64,000 bases of DNA from Anaerolineaceae bacterium UBA5404. Lineage in GTDB: Bacteria > Chloroflexota > Anaerolineae > Anaerolineales > Anaerolineaceae. The translations under genes and the position numbers were made by a program. The notes under the pieces were generated by a model. The model was not told where the DNA came from. It ran no database searches and worked only from the letters and a program-made list of their open reading frames with translations. How positions within the stretch are numbered: the stretch's first letter is position 1; each line of letters begins with the position of its first letter. Positions 26,050 to 34,244 of this stretch are shown in pieces. The DNA lies in contig DHNY01000008.1 in NCBI GenBank assembly GCA_002409625.1, positions 1-64,000 of the forward strand, read 5' to 3'.

Positions 26050-29000
26050 ATGAAACGAGACATGGTCATGACCGATGCCAATGAGGCAACCGCCCACGTC
26101 GCTTATCGCTTGAGCGAAGTGATTGCAATTTACCCAATCACCCCAAGCTCAAACATGGGCGAATACGCGGACCAATGGGCAGCAGAACGCATCCCCAACC
26201 TTTGGGGCACGATCCCTTCGGTCATTGAAATGCAATCCGAGGGTGGCGCGGCTGGAGCAGTGCACGGCGCACTGCAAACCGGAGCGCTCACCACAACGTT
26301 CACGGCCTCTCAAGGTCTTTTACTGATGATCCCCAACATGTACAAAATCGCCGGCGAACTTACGCCTGCGGTCTTCCATGTTTCGGCGCGATCGCTTGCC
26401 GCTCAAGCCCTCTCCATCTTTGGCGACCATCAAGACGTGATGGCTGTCCGCCAAACCGGCTGGGCATTGATTGCCAGCAACTCAGCTCAGGAAGCTCAAG
26501 ACACCGCAGCGATTGCCACCGCGGCAACATTGCGCTCACGCATTCCCTTCCTGCATTTCTTTGATGGCTTCCGCACATCCCATGAAATTAACAATGTGAA
26601 ACGCATCAAAGACGAAGAGCTTAAAGAGCTCATCAACGAAGATATGATCGCTGATCACCGTGCTCGCGCACTCAAACCAGAAACCCCATTCATCCGTGGC
26701 ACCGCACAAAACCCCGATGTCTACTTCCAGGGTCGCGAAACTGTGAACCGCTATTACGACGAAGCTGTGCGCATCGTTGAAGAAGAAATGGACCGCTTCG
26801 CTGATATCACCGGTCGCCAATACCACATCATGGAATACTACGGTTCCGAAAAAGCAGACCGTGTGGTGGTTATCATGGGCTCCGGTGCTGAAACCGCGTC
26901 ACAGGTTGCCAACTACCTCAACACCCACAACGAAACCGTTGGTGTGATTGTTGTGCGCTTGTATCGTCCATTCTCTGTGGAACACTTCCTCAACCTCTTG
27001 CCCGCCACTGTTAAGAAGATCGCCGTCCTCGACCGCACCAAAGAACCTGGTGCCATTGGCGAACCCCTCTACCAAGACGTGGTCAATGCCCTCAACGTTG
27101 GCATGGAACAAGGCCGCTTAGCTTGTGGCGCAATCCCCATGGTTACCGGTGGTCGCTATGGTCTTTCTTCCAAAGATTTCACCCCAGCAATGGTCAAGGG
27201 TGTCTTCGACGAACTCGCCAAAGACGCACCCAAACCCCGCTTTACCGTGGGTATTGTGGATGACGTCACCAACCTCAGCATCGATTACGATCCCAACTTT
27301 GAAGTTCTGGGCGACAAAGTCATCCAGGCTATGTTCTTCGGTTTGGGTTCAGATGGTACCGTTGGCGCGAACAAAAACTCCATTAAAATCATTGGTGACC
27401 AAACCGTTAACTTCGGTCAGGGTTACTTTGAATACGACTCCAAAAAATCTGGCGGTGTAACCGTTTCGCACTTGCGCTTCGGACCCGAACCTGTCAAGGC
27501 ACCTTACTTCATTTCTGCAGGTCAGGCTGACTTTGTGGCATGCCACCAGGTGAGCTTCGTTGATCGCTATGATATGCTCAAGTACTCACGCCCTGGTTCC
27601 GTCTTCTTACTGAACACACTTTACGGACCCGAAGAAGTTTGGGATACCTTGCCCCGCGACATGCAACAAGTTATGATCGATAAGGACATTCAGTTCTACG
27701 TTATCGACGCTTACAAAGTTGCCGGCGAAACGGGCATGGGCAGCCGCATCAACACCATCATGCAGACCTGCTTCTTTGCCATCAGTGGCGTTTTGCCCCG
27801 CGAAGAAGCCATCGCCCACATCAAGACCGCCATTGAAGAAACCTATGGCGAAAAGGGTGAAGCCATCGTCAAACGCAACTTTGATGCCGTTGACGGTTCG
27901 CTTGCCAACCTGCACAAGGTGGATTATCCCAAGGAAGTTACCAGCCAAATCACCCGCCGTCCTGGCGTTCCCGAAGAAGCCCCTGTCTTCGTTAAGGAAG
28001 TTTTGGGCATGATGATTGATCGCGAAGGTGACTCCATCCCTGTGAGCATGATGCCCGATGATGGCACCTATCCCTCCGCTACCACCCAATGGGAAAAACG
28101 CGACGTCGCGCTTGAAATTCCCGTCTGGAATCCTGACCTGTGTATTCAGTGCGGTAAATGCTCCTTTGTTTGTCCTCACGCGGCCATCCGCACCAAGGTT
28201 TACAAAGAAGAACTCCTCGCTGATGCCCCCGAAGGCTTCAAGAGCAAACTCTCCAACTTCCGCGAATGGAAAGATGGCTATGCTTGGACCGTTCAGGTTT
28301 CCCCGCAGGATTGTATCGGTTGCGGTCTCTGTGTTGAAAACTGCCCCGGCCGTGATCGCCAGAACCCCGAAAACAAAGCCATTCTCATGGGCGATAAGAT
28401 GCCCATCCGCGAACGCGAAATGAAAAACTGGGACTTCTTCCTCAACCTGCCTCTCATCCCACGAGAACAAATCAGCACCAACACGGTCAAGAACAGCCAA
28501 TTACTCGAGCCTCTGTTTGAGTTCTCCGGTGCTTGCGGTGGTTGTGGTGAAACACCTTACCTCAAACTGGCAACCCAACTCTTTGGCGACCGCATGATTG
28601 TTGCCAATGCCACTGGTTGTTCATCCATTTACGGCGGCAACCAACCCACCACACCCTGGGCTGTCAACCAAGACGGTTTCGGACCCGCTTGGTCCAACTC
28701 GCTCTTTGAAGACAACGCCGAATTTGGCTTGGGTATGCGCTTGACTGTGGATAAATTCAAAGAATTTGCCAGCGAAATCCTCGCTCGCAATGCTGATAAA
28801 ATCGGCGCCGAGTTAGTTGCTGAGCTACTCGAAGCTGAGCAAAACGACGAAGCCGGCATCGCTGCCCAACGCAAACGCATCAAGCAACTTAAAGCCATGC
28901 TCAAAGATGAGACCCAAGGCGAACTCCGCACTCTGCACAGTTTAGCAGACTATCTGGTGAAGAAGAGCGTCTGGATCATCGGTGGTGACGGCTGGGCTTA

Positions 29001-29628
29001 TGACATCGGCTACGGTGGCTTGGATCACGTCCTCGCGTCCGGCAAAAACGTCAACGTTTTGGTGATGGACACCGAAGTTTACTCCAACACCGGTGGACAA
29101 AGCTCCAAGGCAACCCCAACCGGCGCTGTGGCAAAATTTGCTGCTGACGGTAAAGCTCTGCCCAAGAAAGACCTTGGCATGATCGCCATGACCTACGGCA
29201 ACATTTATGTCGCCAAGGTTGCCATCGGCGCGTCTGATGCCCAGGTGCTCAAAGCATTCAATGAAGCCGATTCCTATGACGGACCTTCCTTGATCATTGC
29301 CTACTCGCACTGTATCAACCACGGTCTCGACATGAAGAAAGGCCTCATCCAACAGAAACTGGCTGTGCAATCTGGCGTTTGGAACACCTATCGCTACGAC
29401 CCACGCTTGATTGATCAAGGCATCAACCCCTTGCAACTCGATTCCAAAGAGCCCAGCATTCCTGTTTCTGAATATGCCTACAACGAGACCCGCTATCGCA
29501 TGTTGCTCAATCAGGATGAAGAGCGCGCAGAAATGCTCATGCGAATGGCTCAGGAAGACGCCAAGCGCCGCTGGTTTATGTACTCCCAGATGGCAGCCAT
29601 GGACTATTCTGCAATGAAAAAAGAGTAA
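26050..29628 (+). CDS. nifJ: Pyruvate:ferredoxin (flavodoxin) oxidoreductase, single-chain
   Basis: Oxidises pyruvate with CoA to acetyl-CoA, CO2 and reduced ferredoxin; central in anaerobic fermentation. The 1192-residue chain contains all fused domains. Two ferredoxin-type motifs are CIQCGKCSFVCP near residue 697 and CIGCGLCVENCP near 754. The proximal cluster region shows GACGGCGETPY and NATGCSSIYG, with a late Cys in AYSHCINHG. The thiamine pyrophosphate site is GGDGWAYDIGYGG with YSNTGGQ near residues 978-1020. AAAAGGAGC precedes the ATG. It is monocistronic between terminators, with a 5' region holding a possible leader peptide. Confidence 0.97.
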   Translation: MKRDMVMTDANEATAHVAYRLSEVIAIYPITPSSNMGEYADQWAAERIPNLWGTIPSVIEMQSEGGAAGAVHGALQTGALTTTFTASQGLLLMIPNMYKIAGELTPAVFHVSARSLAAQALSIFGDHQDVMAVRQTGWALIASNSAQEAQDTAAIATAATLRSRIPFLHFFDGFRTSHEINNVKRIKDEELKELINEDMIADHRARALKPETPFIRGTAQNPDVYFQGRETVNRYYDEAVRIVEEEMDRFADITGRQYHIMEYYGSEKADRVVVIMGSGAETASQVANYLNTHNETVGVIVVRLYRPFSVEHFLNLLPATVKKIAVLDRTKEPGAIGEPLYQDVVNALNVGMEQGRLACGAIPMVTGGRYGLSSKDFTPAMVKGVFDELAKDAPKPRFTVGIVDDVTNLSIDYDPNFEVLGDKVIQAMFFGLGSDGTVGANKNSIKIIGDQTVNFGQGYFEYDSKKSGGVTVSHLRFGPEPVKAPYFISAGQADFVACHQVSFVDRYDMLKYSRPGSVFLLNTLYGPEEVWDTLPRDMQQVMIDKDIQFYVIDAYKVAGETGMGSRINTIMQTCFFAISGVLPREEAIAHIKTAIEETYGEKGEAIVKRNFDAVDGSLANLHKVDYPKEVTSQITRRPGVPEEAPVFVKEVLGMMIDREGDSIPVSMMPDDGTYPSATTQWEKRDVALEIPVWNPDLCIQCGKCSFVCPHAAIRTKVYKEELLADAPEGFKSKLSNFREWKDGYAWTVQVSPQDCIGCGLCVENCPGRDRQNPENKAILMGDKMPIREREMKNWDFFLNLPLIPREQISTNTVKNSQLLEPLFEFSGACGGCGETPYLKLATQLFGDRMIVANATGCSSIYGGNQPTTPWAVNQDGFGPAWSNSLFEDNAEFGLGMRLTVDKFKEFASEILARNADKIGAELVAELLEAEQNDEAGIAAQRKRIKQLKAMLKDETQGELRTLHSLADYLVKKSVWIIGGDGWAYDIGYGGLDHVLASGKNVNVLVMDTEVYSNTGGQSSKATPTGAVAKFAADGKALPKKDLGMIAMTYGNIYVAKVAIGASDAQVLKAFNEADSYDGPSLIIAYSHCINHGLDMKKGLIQQKLAVQSGVWNTYRYDPRLIDQGINPLQLDSKEPSIPVSEYAYNETRYRMLLNQDEERAEMLMRMAQEDAKRRWFMYSQMAAMDYSAMKKE

Positions 29629-29660
29629 GCACTGAAAAATTCAGCGCTCTAAGGTAAAAT

Positions 29661-29697
29661 AACGATGGCGTCATTTGCACGCCATCGTTTTCTTTTA
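29661..29697 (+). terminator. Terminator after PFOR
   Basis: Perfect 11-bp stem AACGATGGCGT (29661-29671) / ACGCCATCGTT (29679-29689), loop of seven, followed by TTCTTTT. Confidence 0.92.
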
Positions 29698-29763
29698 TGA
29701 TTCACCCATTGTAAGGCTATTGATCGTCTTTGGGGTTACCTTTTAATGAAATAGAGTGGAAAA

Positions 29764-31716
29764 ATGTCAGTAGTTGATCAAATTAAAGCCCGATTGGATA
29801 TTGTGGATACGGTTAGCCAATCCGTAAAACTGCGTCGCACCGGCAAAAACTATATCGGCTTTTGCCCTTTCCATAGCAACACACGCACACCCGCTTTTGT
29901 GGTCTTCCCCGAGTCGCAAACCTGGCGTTGTTTTGGGCAATGCAACGAAGGTGGAGACCTTTTTAGCTATGTCATGAAACGCGAAGGGCTTGATTTTAGC
30001 GAAACCCTCAAAAAACTTGCCGACCAGGCTGGGGTTGAGCTCAGCCCACAAACGCCACAAAGCAAAAAAGAAGAGGAGAGTCAAGCCCGTCTTTCCCGAT
30101 TGATGGAAGAGGCGCTCCGGTTTTACAGGCAACAAATGCTTGAAACCGAAGCCGGTAAAAAAGCGCTTAATTACATCAAATCCCGCGGATTGAGTGATGA
30201 AACCATCAAAATTTGGGGTCTCGGCTACGCACCCGGTGGCTGGGAATCACTCATCAAACACTTTAGCCATACCGACTTCCAAACCAGTGAGCTCAGCGCA
30301 GCGGGCATGTTAACCGAACGGGATGATGGCAGTGGCTACGATCGCTTTCGTGATCGGCTCATGTTCCCTATCCGCAGCGCCACAGGGAAAATGGCAGGTT
30401 TTGGCGCCCGCGCACTCAGCCCGGATGATATGCCCAAATACCTCAACTCGCCCAAAACAGAACTCTTTGACAAAAGCCAGCTTCTCTACGGCATGGATTT
30501 GGCGCGTCGCGAAATGCGTGCTCTCAATCAGGCTGTTATCGTTGAAGGTTACATGGACGTTATCGCCTTGCATCAAGCCGGTTTTAAAAACGTGGTCGCA
30601 TCAATGGGCACAGCATTAACTGAGGAGCAGTTTGGCATTCTAAAACGCACCACCCGCAATATCGTTCTCGCACTGGATGCTGACCAGGCTGGGCAAAACG
30701 CCACCTTAAGAGGTCTTGAAACCGCACGCCGAAGCATGGACGAAGGGCTTGATATCAGCTTTGATTCCCGCGGCTTAATGCGTTATGAGCGTTTCCTAAA
30801 AGCCGATATTCGCGTTACCACCCTGCCGGAAGGCAAGGATCCTGACGAAATTGTCAACGAAAACCCAGATGCCTGGAAAACAATCATCGCCAACGCTAAA
30901 CCCATCGTTAGCCATGTAATGCACACCCTGGCACAAAACCAGGACCTAAACGACGCCAAAGTTAAACGCGAACTGGCAGCACAGGTGATGCCCCTAATTG
31001 AGGATGTTGCCGATGCCGTTGAACGTGAAGGCTACCGCCAGGAACTGGCAAGGCTGCTCCGCATTGATGAACGCGCCTTGCGCAATACGCCTGCAACATC
31101 TTCCCGCACAAGACCCAGCCGCACGTCTGAAGCCATCGGTTCTGAAAACGCAGCAAGCCTGCAAAACCTATCCAACCTTAGCCGCCGTAACCGCATGCTC
31201 GAAACGCATTGTCTGGCTTACCTGTTAAAAGAGCCGGAAAAACTTTACCAGCTCAATCGCCAGTTGGGTTTGCTCGAGCTGCCCATATTATCACTGGAAG
31301 ACTTTCAGGAAGCTGATTGCAAACATGCTTTTGGCATTGTGCAAGCCAGCCTTGAGCAAGACGCTGAACCGGCAATCGATTATATCGAACAGCATCTACC
31401 CGACATATTCGATACACAGGATCTGCCCAAGGGACTAACGCATTATTTAGGGCACAGCCAGGGGAAAACCTTCTTTGAGCAATTTAGAAGCATTTTAAGG
31501 TTGCGCAAGAATATCGTTGAAGACCGCATCCAGGATATTCAGTTTATCCAGGCTGATGAAGAAGCCCGCCGCTATTCAAAAGAAGAAGCAGACAAACTCT
31601 TTCTCGAGCTACTCACCATGCGTCGCGTTATCGATCAAGCATTGGCATCGCCTTTTTTGCCAGAAGACCAGATCAATAAAAGTCAAACAACACAAAAAAA
31701 CCGTCCAAGGAATTAA
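29764..31716 (+). CDS. dnaG: DNA primase DnaG
   Basis: Makes RNA primers at the replication fork. The N-terminal CHC2 zinc finger shows GFCPFHSNTRTPAF and CFGQC, the family variant with two residues between the last cysteines shifted by one. The TOPRIM core has VIVEGYMDVIAL and LALDADQAGQ near residues 260-310. The C-terminal helicase-binding part is helical and less conserved. Total 650 residues, normal. It starts the dnaG-rpoD-GNAT transcript; rpoD begins 5 bases after its stop, the classic macromolecular-synthesis arrangement. Confidence 0.95.
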   Translation: MSVVDQIKARLDIVDTVSQSVKLRRTGKNYIGFCPFHSNTRTPAFVVFPESQTWRCFGQCNEGGDLFSYVMKREGLDFSETLKKLADQAGVELSPQTPQSKKEEESQARLSRLMEEALRFYRQQMLETEAGKKALNYIKSRGLSDETIKIWGLGYAPGGWESLIKHFSHTDFQTSELSAAGMLTERDDGSGYDRFRDRLMFPIRSATGKMAGFGARALSPDDMPKYLNSPKTELFDKSQLLYGMDLARREMRALNQAVIVEGYMDVIALHQAGFKNVVASMGTALTEEQFGILKRTTRNIVLALDADQAGQNATLRGLETARRSMDEGLDISFDSRGLMRYERFLKADIRVTTLPEGKDPDEIVNENPDAWKTIIANAKPIVSHVMHTLAQNQDLNDAKVKRELAAQVMPLIEDVADAVEREGYRQELARLLRIDERALRNTPATSSRTRPSRTSEAIGSENAASLQNLSNLSRRNRMLETHCLAYLLKEPEKLYQLNRQLGLLELPILSLEDFQEADCKHAFGIVQASLEQDAEPAIDYIEQHLPDIFDTQDLPKGLTHYLGHSQGKTFFEQFRSILRLRKNIVEDRIQDIQFIQADEEARRYSKEEADKLFLELLTMRRVIDQALASPFLPEDQINKSQTTQKNRPRN

Positions 31717-31721
31717 CACGC

Positions 31722-33140
31722 ATGTCAGACCAAGACAAAAACACCCTATCATTGCCAAACGAGCACGAGGACTCAGCTGATTTTGAAGCCAAAGAACCCT
31801 TAGAAAACCTGGACGACCCCGTAAAGCTATACCTTCGCGAAATAACGGCCTTGCCTTTACTCAGTAACGAAGCAGAATTTCGCCTGGCACTGGCGGTGCA
31901 AGCCGATGAACTCGCCAAAACATATTCCAATCCCATCATGGGCATGGACCTGCATGCCATTATTACAGACATGCAAAGCAGTTGGGAGAGTGTCTTAACC
32001 AACGCCAAACGCTTAAAAAACGAAGCGCCAAATCTTGCTTCTATATTCAACGAAATGCGTGCCTTTCAGGATGAGCTCTTGCCTGGCGAAGACTCTTACC
32101 TGCGCCAATTCCTCGAAGACCCACGCTGGGGAAATGACCGCCTGTGGGAAGTGTTTGCAATGGATATTTTGCGATTTGCCCAGGATGCCTACTTATTGGG
32201 CACCCATAACCTGGAAATAATCATTCATGCGCTTAATAATGAAGAGCCAGGCAAACTGGAATCTTTATCCAGCCTTAATCTGGATCCAAACCTCATAGAA
32301 ACCCGCACAAAAGTGAGTGAAACCGCAAAACGAGCCAGTGATATTCTGGTTGAATACAACCTGCGTCTGGTGGTGAGCGTTGCCAAGCACTATTCCAACC
32401 CGGGCGTATCGCTTTTAGACCTTATTCAGGAAGGTAATATTGGTCTCATGCGCGCCATCAGCAAGTTTGACCCGGCAAAAGGGTTCCGGTTTAGCACCTA
32501 TGCCACCTGGTGGATTCGCCAGTCTGTTTCGCGTTATATCGCCGAACATGCCCGCACCATTCGTTTGCCCATCCACGTTGCCGACGCAATTAGTCGATTA
32601 ACCAAAATACAGCGCGAATTGGTACAACGCTTTGGTCGTGAGCCAAGTTTCGCTGAAATCGCCGCCCGCTCAAGCTACCTCAGTGAGGAAGACCAGGAAA
32701 CCATTGAAACCAAGGGTTTCAATCGCGACAAAGTGGATAAGGATTTACTCTTCCGTTGGGATGAAGCCACAAAAAAAGTGGAAGAAACCCTAAAAAACCG
32801 CGAAACACCTCTCTCGCTGGAAAGCCCCATCGGCGACGCCGAAGACAGCATTCTGGCTGATTACATCCCTGATTATGACAGCGACCAACCCATCGAAGGT
32901 GTGGTTCGCGCCAATCTCAAAGACGCCATTGCGCTCTCTTTGGCAAGCTTAAACGAGCGCGAAAGGGAAGTTCTAAAATTGCGTTTTGGTCTTACAGATG
33001 GCATTAATCATTCCTTGGACGATATTGCGGTCATGTTTGGGCTTACCCGTGAACGTATTCGCCAAATTGAAACCACAGGACTCAGAAAATTGCGCACACC
33101 CAGTAGCACAAATATATTGCGCGACTTCGTTGAGGAATAA
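31722..33140 (+). CDS. rpoD: Principal sigma factor RpoD/SigA
   Basis: Primary sigma-70 of RNA polymerase, 472 residues. Region 1.2 is DPVKLYLREI; a spacer of about 140 residues follows; region 2 includes NLRLVVSVAKHY and the -10 recognition helix FSTYATWWIRQSVSRYI; region 4 has LNEREREVLKLRFG and the -35 recognition helix MFGLTRERIRQIE. No long acidic region 1.1 is obvious. It follows dnaG by 5 bases and touches the GNAT gene. It should read the TTGACA/TATAAT promoters seen in this window, including the leaderless ones. Confidence 0.95.
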   Translation: MSDQDKNTLSLPNEHEDSADFEAKEPLENLDDPVKLYLREITALPLLSNEAEFRLALAVQADELAKTYSNPIMGMDLHAIITDMQSSWESVLTNAKRLKNEAPNLASIFNEMRAFQDELLPGEDSYLRQFLEDPRWGNDRLWEVFAMDILRFAQDAYLLGTHNLEIIIHALNNEEPGKLESLSSLNLDPNLIETRTKVSETAKRASDILVEYNLRLVVSVAKHYSNPGVSLLDLIQEGNIGLMRAISKFDPAKGFRFSTYATWWIRQSVSRYIAEHARTIRLPIHVADAISRLTKIQRELVQRFGREPSFAEIAARSSYLSEEDQETIETKGFNRDKVDKDLLFRWDEATKKVEETLKNRETPLSLESPIGDAEDSILADYIPDYDSDQPIEGVVRANLKDAIALSLASLNEREREVLKLRFGLTDGINHSLDDIAVMFGLTRERIRQIETTGLRKLRTPSSTNILRDFVEE

Positions 33141-34028
33141 ATGTCATTTTCGAAGGACAAAGTGAAAGCCCCATTATTGACTTTTTTCAGCAATGCCAAC
33201 GATTTTTTGGCAGTTGTTGAACCAACCTTGGTGCAAGAGGAAACACGCCACCGACTCATGTTGGGCATTGCTATCGCGCTCAAGAAAAACCCCGCTGCCT
33301 ACGGTGATAGACTGCCCCTCTTATGTGCCCATTTGGATTCCAGAGGACAGCCTGTCTTTATCGCGGTTATGACCCCTCCCTTTCCAATCCTGGTCTGGTT
33401 TGAGCACAGTTTGGGTGATGGCAGTATGCATTTGATTGCCAATGAGATTCTTGACGCGGGATGGGACGTGCCTGGGGTTAATGGAATTGCCGAGTGCAGT
33501 GAGCGTTTTGCGCCAATCTTCGCAGAGCTAAGCAAGCGTGGCCTATTGAAAGAAATGCGTTCACGATCCTATGAGCTAACCCAAGTCCGTTTTCCTGCAT
33601 CTTTACCAACTGGGCATTGGCAATGGGCAGATCAGAGCCAGGCAGAAAGCATTTTGAAGCTTCTTCTAGGCATGCAAACAGACCTCCAACCGATTGTGAC
33701 AACAAACTACACCTTAGAACAAGCACGATCCTTCATTGAGGCAAAAAGAGTATCGGTTTGGGTTGTGGATAGTGAACCAGTCAGCATGGCCATGTCAAAT
33801 CGACCACAACTGAAGAGTATCGGCATTAGCGCAGTATACACGCCACCAGAACACCGCAAAAAAGGTTATGCCGGAGCTAACGTTGCTTACCTGTCGCAAA
33901 CTTTGCTTGACCAGGGATTTGAGCGTGTAAACCTCTTCACCGATCTTGCCAATCCAACCAGTAACAAGATTTACATGGAAATCGGCTATCGCGAAGTTTG
34001 CGATTATCAGCAATTTAAGCTTGTTTGA
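33141..34028 (+). CDS. GNAT-family N-acetyltransferase, co-transcribed with rpoD
   Basis: A 295-residue protein. The C-terminal 130 residues form a GNAT fold: GISAVYTPPEHRKKGYAGAN is the acetyl-CoA loop (R-x-x-G-x-A variant) and LANPTSNKIYMEIGYRE the final motif. The N-terminal half is unrecognised and may be a degenerate second GNAT or substrate domain. Its ATG follows the rpoD stop directly, so translation is coupled. The substrate is unknown. Confidence 0.82.
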   Translation: MSFSKDKVKAPLLTFFSNANDFLAVVEPTLVQEETRHRLMLGIAIALKKNPAAYGDRLPLLCAHLDSRGQPVFIAVMTPPFPILVWFEHSLGDGSMHLIANEILDAGWDVPGVNGIAECSERFAPIFAELSKRGLLKEMRSRSYELTQVRFPASLPTGHWQWADQSQAESILKLLLGMQTDLQPIVTTNYTLEQARSFIEAKRVSVWVVDSEPVSMAMSNRPQLKSIGISAVYTPPEHRKKGYAGANVAYLSQTLLDQGFERVNLFTDLANPTSNKIYMEIGYREVCDYQQFKLV

Positions 34029-34127
34029 AAGGCTAATGTTTTTTTTGCAAAGCTTATATACTGCATCAAAAAAAGACCTTGTGAAACTAAGCTATTCTTA
34101 AACCTTTATTATCCTAAAACCGACTAT

Positions 34128-34224
34128 TCCTCGTCATGCATTTCGCGTTGCGTTTACTCCACCGCTCGCGCCGGTCTCCTGACCGAGCGCATAAGAAAAG
34201 CGCATGGCTAAAATCCATGCGCTT
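34128..34224 (-). repeat. Copy of the EF-G-like gene 3' end, REP-like hairpin and terminator
   Basis: CCTCGTCATGCATTTCGCGT at 34131-34150 repeats the last codons of the downstream-facing EF-G-like gene at 34249-34268, including a second in-frame style stop on the minus strand. Between them lie a REP-like hairpin (GGTC-TCCT-GACC, 34173-34184, extended by GCTC/GAGC) and a terminator stem AAGCGCATGG/CCATGCGCTT (34198-34207 with 34215-34224) followed on the minus strand by TTTTCTT. The terminator serves the EF-G-like gene. Confidence 0.8.
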
Positions 34225-34244
34225 CTTATCATCAAAAGTTAAGC

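Noticed and set aside
27607..28500. 297-residue minus-strand ORF inside PFOR
   Set aside because: Antisense shadow of a strongly coding gene; composition follows the reverse of PFOR codons and there is no ribosome site or family motif.
34128..34152. Pseudogene of the EF-G-like factor
   Set aside because: Only about 25 bases of the gene end are repeated, far too short to call a pseudogene; recorded as a repeat.
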